The position numbers were made by a program, and so were the translations under genes. A stretch of 40,162 bases of DNA, taken from Paracoccaceae bacterium (GTDB taxonomy: Bacteria; Pseudomonadota; Alphaproteobacteria; Rhodobacterales; Rhodobacteraceae). The DNA is taken from the NCBI GenBank assembly GCA_022822495.1, contig JAJEBQ010000051.1:1-40162 (forward strand). The letters run 5' to 3'. The notes below the pieces were generated by a model that saw only the letters and a program-made list of their open reading frames with translations, was not told the DNA's origin and ran no database searches. Shown in pieces: positions 25,558-34,000 of the stretch. The stretch's first letter is position 1; each line of letters starts with the position of its first letter.

Positions 25558-26202
25558 GTGGGATCAACTTCAGCTCAAATGGCGCAAGAACATAACTTGG
25601 AGCCCATCGGAATAAAAGTCAGAGATCGTCGAAGGGAGTTGGGGCTAACCCTTCAGGAAATTGCCGATGCAACCAATTTGTCGGTTGGCTTTATATCTCA
25701 ACTTGAAAGAGATCTGACAGCACCATCATTGTCTTCCCTGGCCACGATTGCGAGAGTGCTCAAGGCTGAAATCGCTGATTTTTTGGTAGTACCAGGAGGT
25801 GATTCGTCCCTGACAAGATTGAATAAACGAGAACCATACACCTTAAATCAAGGATCGCTGATATACGAGAGGTTAACTTCCAAGTTTCCAGGTCATGTTC
25901 TAAGTGGTGTCATCATGAAGGAGGAACCTGGGCATAGAAGTCCTCCAATGTGCCATGAGGGCGAAGAGTTTTTCTTTGTCCTTGAAGGCTCCATTACATG
26001 CGAAGTCGGAGGTGAAAAAACGGTCTTGACACAAGGTGATTCCATCCACTTTAATTCGAATGAAATGCACTCAACCTGGAACCACACCCTTGAGACGGCA
26101 AGTATCCTGGTCATTTGCACCATGGATATCTTCGGTGATACCGACAGTACTCAAATTGAGCCGCAGGGCTCAAAGAGAGAAAAGGGGCGAAATGAGACCT
26201 GA
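25558..26202 (+). CDS. XRE-type HTH regulator with C-terminal cupin domain
   Basis: The product is 214 aa. Residues 17-75 are a helix-turn-helix of the XRE/SinR type (VRDRRRELGLTLQEIADATN, then VGFISQLERDLTAPSLSSL). Residues about 110-190 form a cupin barrel with H-E-G-E-E-F-F-F-V-L-E-G and a QGDSIHF turn, which usually binds a small-molecule signal. Proteins of this architecture (PuuR-like) control amino-acid, polyamine or amide catabolism and are released by the substrate. GTG 25558 is chosen because of the GGATAAGG before it; ATG at 25579 is the alternative. It is the first gene of the operon, 36 bases before the binding-protein gene, and sits directly behind operator-like repeats. It probably represses the operon until the imported amide or its product appears. 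Confidence 0.85.
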   Translation: MGSTSAQMAQEHNLEPIGIKVRDRRRELGLTLQEIADATNLSVGFISQLERDLTAPSLSSLATIARVLKAEIADFLVVPGGDSSLTRLNKREPYTLNQGSLIYERLTSKFPGHVLSGVIMKEEPGHRSPPMCHEGEEFFFVLEGSITCEVGGEKTVLTQGDSIHFNSNEMHSTWNHTLETASILVICTMDIFGDTDSTQIEPQGSKREKGRNET

Positions 26203-26238
26203 TCATTTCCCCACAACGATAGTAGGAGAGGAAAGAAG

Positions 26239-27819
26239 ATGCATAGATTAACCAAATTATTATTGACAACATCCCTTGTCGCCTTTGCAGGGTTATCTGC
26301 CTATGCCGAGAAGGTCCTGAGACTTGATGAAGTTGCCGTAGGCGAACTGGATCCGGCCAAAGCTTCGGATTATGCAGATACGATACTTATGTTTAATGTG
26401 TATGATACACTGGTAATACCTCGGCAGGGAGGACCGGGGTTAGTCCCTCACCTTGCCGCAAGTTGGGAAGGTGAGGGTACGAGTTATACCTTCAAAATGA
26501 GGGACGATGTCCAATTCCAAAGTGGAAACCCCTTAAGAGCGGAAGATGTCGTGTTTTCTTTTGAAAGAATGCAGACCATAGCCCAGGGTTTGTCGTTTCT
26601 CTTTGTCAGTGTCGACTCGGTTGAGGTGGTGGATGGGAACAGTGTCAAATTTACCTTGGCAGAACCTTATGCCCCCTTTATCTCTTCATTGGTAAGGTTA
26701 CCCATCGTCGATAAGAAACTTGTCATGGAAAATCTTGGGGAAGGCGACGGTGAAATGGGCGATTGGGGGCAGGCTTTCCTATCTTCCAATGGTGCGGGGA
26801 CAGGTGCTTATATCGTCACCTCTCACAATCCACAGGAAGAAACGGTCATGGTGAAGAACCCCAATTATTTCTTGGGTATTGGCGAAGATGCGCCCGACAC
26901 GGTCCGCTTGCGTTATGGCCTCGAAGCAGCGACGGTCAGAACTTTGATGGCCCAAGGTGAGCACGACATAACGTCGCAATGGTTGCCGCCTGAGGTTATG
27001 CGGGCCCTTGTCGAAGATGGCAACCAGTTTCTGACCGAAGGAGGAACGGGGGCGTTTTATTTCAAGTTGAACACCCAGAAACCACCCTTGGATGATGTTA
27101 ATTGCCGCATGGCTCTGGCCAATGCCTTTGACTATGAATCTGTCCTCAAGCTCATAGCTATAACGGATGAAGTCTCAAGTGGTACAGGCTCTACCGGAGC
27201 CATACCTGTAGGCATGTTTGGCTCCAATCCGGCTGGCAATGAGCAGCAAAGGGATTTGGATGCCGCCAGCCAAAATCTTGCTGATTGTGCGTACGATCCC
27301 AATGAGTTCGAGATCGAAATCACCTGGATTGCCGAAGTCCCGCTTGAAGAAAGACTGGCTTTGCTGTTTCAGGCCAACCTTTCCGAAATTGGTATAAAAT
27401 CAACCATCACCAAGGTACCATGGGCTCTCTTTTCGAGTTCAGTGAATGATCCTGTCAACACACCACATGTATCCCAGATATTTGTAACAGCCGTAACAGG
27501 TGATCCTGATACTCTTCTATATGGCATGTATCATTCCACCAAGGCTGGATCCTGGCAGTCGCCTGAGCATTTGAATGATGCAGAAGTGGACAGGCTCCTG
27601 GACCTTGGTCGTACAGGTGCAAGTGACGAAGCGAGAGAAGAAGCCTATTCCGCCTTGAACGACAGGCTCTTAGCCATAGCCCCGTCAATTTATGGTTTCG
27701 ATCGACAATCGGTCTTTGTGGCAAGACCCAACATTAACATACCCGCTTTGACTGATCCTGATTATGCCTTTGGGCTTGATACAATGGGTTTCGCTTTCCG
27801 CCTCATGGCAATCGAATAA
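26239..27819 (+). CDS. periplasmic substrate-binding protein of a dipeptide/oligopeptide-type ABC importer
   Basis: The product is 526 aa, usual for family-5 solute-binding proteins. A signal peptide (M-H-R-L-T-K then a hydrophobic core) ends at SAYA (about residues 20-23), so the protein is periplasmic. The mature part shows the family blocks: LDPAKASDYADTILMFNVYD, LAASWEGEGTSYTFKMRDDV and FQSGNPLRAEDVVFSFERM (about 60-120), and a late ANAFDYESVLKL. A strong GGAGAGGAAAG precedes ATG 26239. It is followed by two permeases and two ATPases of the same system. The ligand could be a peptide, hydantoin or other amide; the neighbouring Hyu enzymes favour a cyclic amide or N-carbamoyl amino acid, but the binding pocket cannot be read from sequence. 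Confidence 0.9.
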   Translation: MHRLTKLLLTTSLVAFAGLSAYAEKVLRLDEVAVGELDPAKASDYADTILMFNVYDTLVIPRQGGPGLVPHLAASWEGEGTSYTFKMRDDVQFQSGNPLRAEDVVFSFERMQTIAQGLSFLFVSVDSVEVVDGNSVKFTLAEPYAPFISSLVRLPIVDKKLVMENLGEGDGEMGDWGQAFLSSNGAGTGAYIVTSHNPQEETVMVKNPNYFLGIGEDAPDTVRLRYGLEAATVRTLMAQGEHDITSQWLPPEVMRALVEDGNQFLTEGGTGAFYFKLNTQKPPLDDVNCRMALANAFDYESVLKLIAITDEVSSGTGSTGAIPVGMFGSNPAGNEQQRDLDAASQNLADCAYDPNEFEIEITWIAEVPLEERLALLFQANLSEIGIKSTITKVPWALFSSSVNDPVNTPHVSQIFVTAVTGDPDTLLYGMYHSTKAGSWQSPEHLNDAEVDRLLDLGRTGASDEAREEAYSALNDRLLAIAPSIYGFDRQSVFVARPNINIPALTDPDYAFGLDTMGFAFRLMAIE

Positions 27820-27882
27820 ACCAATACATAGCACCAACCCATGACAAGTGGGTTGGTGTACCCGATTTGGATGTAACAACCT

Positions 27883-28899
27883 GTGGAACATGTATTTGAT
27901 CTCTTGATAAGAAGGATATGGTTATCCCTTCTTGTCCTGGTGGGTGTTTCTGTTTTAATCTTTCTGATCGCAAGGGTTATCCCTGGAGATCCTGCTCGAA
28001 TTGCACTTGGTCCCAATGCCACGGATGAACAGGTTTTTAAACTCAGAGGCGAACTCCACCTGGATGAACCCATCTGGAAACAGTATGGTTATTTCGCCCG
28101 TGATCTCGTTCATGGTGATTTGGGAACGTCACTCTATACCAACCGGCCAGTTGTCGAGGATATAATCCAATTTCTACCCGCCACATTGGAACTGGTCATT
28201 GCCGCCGGTATCTTGATGGTACTGATTGGCTTGCCCCTCGGTATAATTTCAGCCAAATACGAAGGACGCTTTCTGGACAATCTCATACGGGTAATTGCAC
28301 TCCTTGGTGTTTCGGCACCAAGTTTCGTCTGGGCAGTTATCCTCATGTTGTTGTTCGCCTTTTTTCTCCCGCTTTTTCCCATTGCCGGAAGGATAGATAC
28401 CGATTATGACATAGTTCGAACAACAGGGTTTCTCTTGATTGACACTCTCTTGATGGGTAATTTGGAGGCTTTCACCAATGCTCTTTGGCATTTGTTTTTG
28501 CCTGCTTTTGCCCTTGCCTTATCGGGTATCGGTCAGGCTGCGAGACTCACGCGAGCCAACATGACCGAAACCTATCGTAAGCCCTATATAGAAATGGCCG
28601 ATTCCTATGGCTTCCCCAAATGGCGTATAGCCCGCAAGTATGCTTTCAAGCCATCCCTGATACCATCCTTGACCATTATTGGACTGGATTTTGCTGCCAT
28701 GCTGGGAAATGCCTTTCTCGTGGAAGCCATATTTGCTTGGCCGGGTCTGTCAAGATATGGTGTGGCCGTCATTCTCAGGAAAGACTTGAATGCGATCATC
28801 GGAACGGTCCTGATCATCTCGGCAGCATTTCTGATTGCCAATCTTGTCGTTGACTTGTTGATAGCAATTCTTAACCCGAGGATCAGACATGGAAGATAA
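27883..28899 (+). CDS. ABC importer permease, DppB type
   Basis: The product is 338 aa with six predicted membrane helices. The first helix (LSLLVLVGVSVLIFLIARVI) and the RVIPGDPARIALG loop are typical of the DppB/OppB family. The cytoplasmic EAA loop (RANMTETYRKPYIEMADSYG) near residue 230 would dock on the ATPases. The start is GTG 27883; a 63-base gap separates it from the binding-protein gene and holds no terminator that I can see. It pairs with the DppC-type permease six bases downstream to form the membrane channel. Its substrate is that of the binding protein at 26239. Confidence 0.92.
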   Translation: MEHVFDLLIRRIWLSLLVLVGVSVLIFLIARVIPGDPARIALGPNATDEQVFKLRGELHLDEPIWKQYGYFARDLVHGDLGTSLYTNRPVVEDIIQFLPATLELVIAAGILMVLIGLPLGIISAKYEGRFLDNLIRVIALLGVSAPSFVWAVILMLLFAFFLPLFPIAGRIDTDYDIVRTTGFLLIDTLLMGNLEAFTNALWHLFLPAFALALSGIGQAARLTRANMTETYRKPYIEMADSYGFPKWRIARKYAFKPSLIPSLTIIGLDFAAMLGNAFLVEAIFAWPGLSRYGVAVILRKDLNAIIGTVLIISAAFLIANLVVDLLIAILNPRIRHGR

Positions 28900-28904
28900 G
28901 AGAC

Positions 28905-29738
28905 GTGCAAAGAACAGCTAAAATAATCTTGTCGAAGCCCCTTTCAATCATAGGGGTCATTCTGATTGCTCTCGTTATTCTCTCGGCCCTCTTCGCTGAC
29001 TTTATTACACCATTTCCATCACATCGCGGAACCGTTGTTGACTTCAGCAACTTCAACCAACCTCCAGGCTGGCCTAATATCATGGGAACAGATCTTGTCG
29101 GCAGGGACTTGTTTACCAGAATCATCTACGCCTACAGAATATCCCTTATCCTCGGCATTGTGGTTCTCCTCCTTGCCGTTCCCCTGGGTGTAACTGTGGG
29201 ATTGATGGCAGGATATATGGGTCGAAAAGTCAGATTTGTTCTGATGCGTATGACAGAAGTCTTTCTGTCTATTCCGCCGTTGGTTCTGGCTATGTCGATA
29301 ATGGGGGTCCTGGAACCAACCCTGATCAATGGCATGATGGCTGTAACAGTCATGTGGTGGCCTTGGTATTCGCGTCTTGTCTATAACCTGACACTCGCTG
29401 AAAAAGAAGAAGGATATGTCTTGGCCGCCGAGGTTATTGGAGCGTCGAAACTCCATATCATGTTTATCGAAATTCTCCCCAATTGTTTTCCCGCCATTCT
29501 TACCAAAATGACGCTGGACCTTGGGTTTGTCATTTTGATTGCCTCATCCCTGTCGTTTTTGGGACTTGGGGTACAGCCTCCCACGCCAGATCTTGGGTCC
29601 ATGGTGGCTGAAGGAGCAAGGTATCTTCCTGATTCCTGGTGGTTGACCGTATTCCCTGGGCTGGCCATTCTGGTGGCAGTATTTGGCTTTAATCTCCTGG
29701 GGGACGCCATGCGTGAAGTTCTGGGCACCCACCAATGA
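28905..29738 (+). CDS. ABC importer permease, DppC type
   Basis: The product is 277 aa with the DppC/OppC order: an N-terminal helix (SIIGVILIALVILSALFADF), a periplasmic loop ending in the family motif MGTDLVGRDLFTRIIYA (about 60-76), then five membrane helices and the EAA loop KEEGYVLAAEVIGASKLHIM. The C-terminal segment SLSFLGLGVQPPTPDLGSMV is also standard. GTG 28905 lies six bases after the DppB stop, and its own stop overlaps the next ATG (ATGA), so synthesis of the membrane and ATPase subunits is coupled. Confidence 0.92.
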   Translation: MQRTAKIILSKPLSIIGVILIALVILSALFADFITPFPSHRGTVVDFSNFNQPPGWPNIMGTDLVGRDLFTRIIYAYRISLILGIVVLLLAVPLGVTVGLMAGYMGRKVRFVLMRMTEVFLSIPPLVLAMSIMGVLEPTLINGMMAVTVMWWPWYSRLVYNLTLAEKEEGYVLAAEVIGASKLHIMFIEILPNCFPAILTKMTLDLGFVILIASSLSFLGLGVQPPTPDLGSMVAEGARYLPDSWWLTVFPGLAILVAVFGFNLLGDAMREVLGTHQ

Positions 29739-30598
29739 AAAATCTTACCCTCGAAATCATTAGACTCTCATTGACATTTGAAGGTCTCATGGAAACCAAC
29801 CAGGTTCTCCATGAGATATCCCTCAATATTGCACCTAAGGAAAAAGTGGCACTTGTCGGTGAATCTGGGTCCGGCAAGTCGGTAACCGCAAGGTTAATCC
29901 TCGGTTTGCTGCAATCCCGGGCAAAAACAAAAATACAAGGTGCAATAAGGTTTGAAGGTCAGGAATTTGGCTGGATAACTGAAAAGGAAAGAGACCAGTT
30001 AAGAGGAACCAGAATGTCAATGATATTTCAGGATCCAGTCTCAGCCCTTAATCCCGTGTACAACATAGAAACCCAGTTTCATGAAGTCTTGCGCAGAAAG
30101 TACCCTCTGATAACCAGAAGACAAGTTCGCAAGGAAGCCATCAAAATCCTTGAAGATGTCCACATCGTTCACCCTGAGCGCGTGTTGAAGTCCTTTCCGT
30201 TTCAACTCTCTGGCGGGATGAACCAAAGGGTTATGATCGCCATGGGTTTGATCAACAAGCCAACCTTGTTGATTGCCGATGAACCAGGAACAGCCCTGGA
30301 TGTTACTGTTCAGGATCAAACCCTTCATCTCATGCAGGAAATGGTGGCAAAACGAGAAACCTCGGTCTTTCTGATTTCGCACAATCTGGGTGTGGTCCGA
30401 GAGTTCTCTGACCGACTGTATGTGATCTATCAGGGGAGGATTGTTGAAGAAGGGAAAACGGAAGATGTGTTTGCCGACCCAAGACACCCTTACACCAAGG
30501 CCTTGCTTGCCGCTGTTCCTGGTATAACAAGTGGTAATACGATTGCCGATGTCATAAATGATACATCGGCCTTTCGTGCTCCAAAAGAAGTGCATTAA
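29735..30598 (+). CDS. ABC importer ATPase, DppD type
   Basis: The product is 287 aa. Walker A is VGESGSGKS (about 40-48), the Q-loop is MIFQDPVSALNP, the signature is LSGGMNQR, Walker B with its Glu is LLIADEPG and the switch His is LISHNLG. In most DppD proteins the text after Walker B is D-E-P-T-T-A-L-D; here it is D-E-P-G-T-A-L-D, a mild change in the D-loop approach. The C-terminus is shorter than usual (about 287 versus 320-330), with the P-H-P-Y-T-K-A-L-L block kept and little after it. The start overlaps the DppC stop by four bases. It should form a heterodimer with the ATPase at 30611. Confidence 0.93.
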   Translation: MKNLTLEIIRLSLTFEGLMETNQVLHEISLNIAPKEKVALVGESGSGKSVTARLILGLLQSRAKTKIQGAIRFEGQEFGWITEKERDQLRGTRMSMIFQDPVSALNPVYNIETQFHEVLRRKYPLITRRQVRKEAIKILEDVHIVHPERVLKSFPFQLSGGMNQRVMIAMGLINKPTLLIADEPGTALDVTVQDQTLHLMQEMVAKRETSVFLISHNLGVVREFSDRLYVIYQGRIVEEGKTEDVFADPRHPYTKALLAAVPGITSGNTIADVINDTSAFRAPKEVH

Positions 30599-30610
30599 GG
30601 CAAGAAGCAG

Positions 30611-31426
30611 ATGACAACCCCTTTGCTTGAAGTCAAAAATCTCGCTAAGGTCTTTAAGCAGGATGGCTTTGAAATCAACGCTGTCCGAGATTTCTCGGTG
30701 AGTGTGAAGAAGGGGGATTGTCTGGCGATTGTAGGTGAATCCGGCTCCGGCAAAAGCACGATTGCCAACATGATCCTCGGCGTCCATCCGCCAACCTCTG
30801 GTGAAATCCATTTCAAGGGTAAGCCACTCTCTCCAAGGCGCAGAAAAAACGAGCGTAGAGTCCTCCAGCTGGTTCAACAAAATCCATACTCTTCCATCAA
30901 TCCAAGCCGGCGTATTGGTGCAACTCTCAAATTACCCTTAAAAGTACATGGCATTGGTTCAAGTCAAGATCGACCAGGGAGAGTGGAGGAACTGCTGGCG
31001 GAAGTAGGACTGCCAGCCAGCTATGCCCGTAGAGCACCTTCAACCTTGTCAGGCGGACAATGCCAACGAGTGGCCATTGCCCGTGCATTGGCAAGTCAAC
31101 CGGAATTGATTGTTCTTGATGAACCAACCTCGGCCCTTGATGTCCTTGTCCAGGCCAGGGTACTGATACTCTTGCAGGAGTTACAGTCCAAAAGAGATTT
31201 GACTTATATTTTTATTACCCATGATTTGGCTGTTGTTCGCAACATGGCCGATAGGGTTGCAGTCATGCGAGATGGTCAACTGCTGGAACTCAATCCCACC
31301 GGAAAAATCTTCGAAAATCCAGACCACAACTACACAAGGAGCCTTATAAGTGCATCTCCGGTTATTACCAAAAAGGAGATCAAACTGAGAGAAAAATTAA
31401 AAGCTGGATTGGTGAGGGAAAGATAA
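30611..31426 (+). CDS. ABC importer ATPase, DppF type
   Basis: The product is 271 aa. Walker A is VGESGSGKST (about 42-51), the Q-loop is LVQQNPYSSINP, the signature is LSGGQCQRVAIARAL, Walker B is LIVLDEPTSALD and the switch His is FITHDLAVV. All catalytic residues are present. It is shorter than long DppF proteins because it has only a brief tail after the N-Y-T-R-S-L block. It follows DppD by 12 bases. Its stop codon overlaps the ATG of the GAF gene (TAATG), which ties the importer to the downstream enzymes in one transcript. Confidence 0.93.
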   Translation: MTTPLLEVKNLAKVFKQDGFEINAVRDFSVSVKKGDCLAIVGESGSGKSTIANMILGVHPPTSGEIHFKGKPLSPRRRKNERRVLQLVQQNPYSSINPSRRIGATLKLPLKVHGIGSSQDRPGRVEELLAEVGLPASYARRAPSTLSGGQCQRVAIARALASQPELIVLDEPTSALDVLVQARVLILLQELQSKRDLTYIFITHDLAVVRNMADRVAVMRDGQLLELNPTGKIFENPDHNYTRSLISASPVITKKEIKLREKLKAGLVRER

Positions 31427-31914
31427 TGATGATGGAAGAATTGAACCGATTGATAAAAGTTCGAAACAACAATCCCGCGGAATTATTTGCGGAGTTGGAA
31501 AAAATCGCCAGTTCCCGGCTTCCCATCAAACTTTTTTCGGTAATGGAAATTGATTTTCAAAAAGATGAAGCTCGTCGTATCTATACGAACTCCCCTGAGG
31601 TTTATCCTGTGTCGGGTACGAAACCCATCCCCGAAAATGATTGGGCTGATACAGTCATCAAGCGGAAGAAGATATTTGTTGCCAACGATTACCTAACCCT
31701 CAAGCAAACCTTTCCTGATCATGAGGTGATCAAATCCCTTGGCTGTGAGGCCATTATCAATGTCCCCATCACAATTGAGGAAGATATCCTTGGGACCTTG
31801 AACATCTTGGGACCGGAAGGTGCGTACCCCCCTGATATCATCCCCTTTGCCGAAGATCTCAAAATCCTCGGCGCATTATGTTTTTTATTCAATGAGTCTA
31901 TTAAGAATGGATGA
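31426..31914 (+). CDS. GAF-domain protein
   Basis: The product is 162 aa, a single GAF domain: FSVMEIDFQKDEARRIYTNS, KPIPENDWADTVIKRKKIFV, a SLGCEAIINVPI strand and GTLNILG. There is no attached kinase, cyclase or DNA-binding domain. Stand-alone GAF proteins of this kind occur in amide and hydantoin catabolic clusters, where they may sense or bind a ligand; the role is unknown. Three consecutive ATG codons (31426, 31429, 31432) make the exact start ambiguous by one or two residues. The 3' end overlaps the start of hyuA by eight bases, so it is embedded in the operon. Confidence 0.75.
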   Translation: MMMEELNRLIKVRNNNPAELFAELEKIASSRLPIKLFSVMEIDFQKDEARRIYTNSPEVYPVSGTKPIPENDWADTVIKRKKIFVANDYLTLKQTFPDHEVIKSLGCEAIINVPITIEEDILGTLNILGPEGAYPPDIIPFAEDLKILGALCFLFNESIKNG

Positions 31915-33985
31915 AACTATGGTAAATACGACAATACGAGTTGCCACCGATGTTGGTGGTACTTTTACCGATCTGGTCTGTTTCGAATATGACAATGAAA
32001 CAGGCCAGTCAAGGGTTAAAACAGCCAAATCGACAACCACGCCTCCTGATTACGAAACGGGCATGATCAATGTCATCGAAAAGGCTCAAGTCGATCTTGC
32101 CAGAGTAAATTTTCTGGCTCATGGTACAACCGTGGTCATTAATGCTTTGACCGAAAGGAAGGGTGTCAAGGTCGGTTTGATTACAACCGAAGGCTTTCGT
32201 GATACATTGGAAATTGCCAGGGGCAATCGGCCAGACTTTTTTAACTTGCATTACGAGAAACCACCCCCCTTCGTTCCACGTTATTTGCGCCAGGAACTAC
32301 CTGGCCGCATGAGCTATAGGGGTGAGGAAATGCGCCCCCTCCAGCTGGAAGGTCTCAAAGATATCCTGGATACCTTTAAAGCGGAAGGGGTTGAAGCCAT
32401 AGCCATCAGTTATCTGCACTCCTATGCCAATCCTGTCCATGAAGTAGCAACGGAAAGAGAAGTCAGAAAAATCTGGCCTGAAGTCAGGGTGGTATCCTCC
32501 CACAGTATTGCCAGGGAATGGCGTGAGTATGAACGAACCAATACGGCAGTGCTCTCGGCTTATGTCCAGCCTGTCGCTGAAGGCTATTTGCAACGCCTGG
32601 ACACAAAACTCAAGATCAATGGCTTTAAAGGTAGCCCTTATGTCATGCAGTCCAATTGTGGAGTGGATACACTTGAGGCCATAGCCCGAACACCTATCAC
32701 CATGATAGAATCAGGTCCATCTTCGGGGATCTGGGGAGCGGCCGAATTGGGCAAGTTGATAGGGGACCCCAATGTTCTGGCTTTGGACATCGGCGGCACA
32801 ACAGCCAAATGCTCCCTGATTGAAAACGGGAACATAAAAATAGTAACGGACTACTGGATTGAAAAAAGCCGCAAATCATCAGGGTACCCCGTGATGGTTC
32901 CGGTTGTAGATCTCGTGGAGATAGGGAATGGCGGTGGTTCCATTGCCTGGGTCGATGATTATGGCAAGTTGCATGTGGGACCCCAATCAGCAGGAGCCAT
33001 ACCAGGTCCTGCCGGCTACGGTAAAGGTGGCACGGAAGCAACAACAACCGATGCCAATCTCCTTTTGGGTCGTATCAACAAGGATTATTTCTGCGGTGGT
33101 GAGATTATTGCCGATATGGCCAATGTCAATAAAGCTGTTGGGGCCATTGGCAAAAAACTCGGTGTTAATGCTCAGGAAGCGGCACGAGGGATAATACGCA
33201 TCGCCAATAACAACATGGTCAATGCCTTGAAACTAGTCTCCTTGAACCGCGGGTTTGATCCAAGGGATTTCACGCTTGTGGCCTTTGGAGGCGGTGGGGG
33301 AATGCATGCCGTGGCACTTGCCCAGGAGTTGGGTGTCGGCAAGATTATCATACCAGCCAATGCCTCGGTGTTTTCAGCCTGGGGCATGACCATGTCCGAC
33401 TTACGACGTGATTACTTTGTAACCTGCCTTACCGATCTAAATGAAGAAACAGCCGCCGAGATTGAAAAAACCTTTCAGACAGCAGAGACAAATGCCTTAA
33501 AGCAGTTTGCCACTGAAAATATCCACCATGATGAGATCTCCTTCACTCGCCTTGCGAAATTCAGGTATCAGAATCAGGAGCACACAACGGAAGTGGAACT
33601 TGAGGGCAAAATCACGGGGGACAAGATTTCGGCCATCGTTGATAATTTCAAGCACATTTATGAACGCGAATACACTTATCGCCTTGATGCCCCGGTTGAA
33701 ATGGTCGGTATCCATCTCGTTGCAGTGGCTGAAGTTGGTAAACCATCCTTACCCTTACGGCCAAAAACAGGTCGGGATGTGACCACAGCCATCAAGTCCA
33801 GACGTTCAGTGGATTATGCGCTGGAAGGGGTCCATGACACAACCATCTATGATGGTAAGAAACTTGAACCCGGCATGATGTTGAAGGGACCCGCCATTAT
33901 AGAAGAGGAGGGGACCACCACAGTTGTGCACCCTGGAAATGAGACCCTAGTTGATGACTATGGCAATTACATAATCACGATATGA
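31907..33985 (+). CDS. hyuA: hydantoinase/oxoprolinase subunit A
   Basis: The product is 692 aa from ATG 31907. The frame is open further upstream, but those codons lie inside the GAF gene; ATG 31919 is also possible. The N-terminal actin-like ATPase fold begins RVATDVGGTFTDLVCFEYDN and continues with the FLAHGTTVVINALTERKGVK strand pair. The central Hydantoinase_A part includes ALDIGGTTAKCSL and VVDLVEIGNGGGSIAWVD, and the C-terminal domain begins after FGGGGGMHAVALA. HyuA uses ATP to activate a five-membered cyclic amide (5-oxoproline, hydantoin or a related ring) for hydrolysis together with HyuB. Length is standard. It is followed after 15 bases by hyuB with a strong ribosome-binding site, so the subunits would be made together. 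Confidence 0.92.
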   Translation: MDETMVNTTIRVATDVGGTFTDLVCFEYDNETGQSRVKTAKSTTTPPDYETGMINVIEKAQVDLARVNFLAHGTTVVINALTERKGVKVGLITTEGFRDTLEIARGNRPDFFNLHYEKPPPFVPRYLRQELPGRMSYRGEEMRPLQLEGLKDILDTFKAEGVEAIAISYLHSYANPVHEVATEREVRKIWPEVRVVSSHSIAREWREYERTNTAVLSAYVQPVAEGYLQRLDTKLKINGFKGSPYVMQSNCGVDTLEAIARTPITMIESGPSSGIWGAAELGKLIGDPNVLALDIGGTTAKCSLIENGNIKIVTDYWIEKSRKSSGYPVMVPVVDLVEIGNGGGSIAWVDDYGKLHVGPQSAGAIPGPAGYGKGGTEATTTDANLLLGRINKDYFCGGEIIADMANVNKAVGAIGKKLGVNAQEAARGIIRIANNNMVNALKLVSLNRGFDPRDFTLVAFGGGGGMHAVALAQELGVGKIIIPANASVFSAWGMTMSDLRRDYFVTCLTDLNEETAAEIEKTFQTAETNALKQFATENIHHDEISFTRLAKFRYQNQEHTTEVELEGKITGDKISAIVDNFKHIYEREYTYRLDAPVEMVGIHLVAVAEVGKPSLPLRPKTGRDVTTAIKSRRSVDYALEGVHDTTIYDGKKLEPGMMLKGPAIIEEEGTTTVVHPGNETLVDDYGNYIITI

Positions 33986-34000
33986 AGGAAGGAGAGTGTC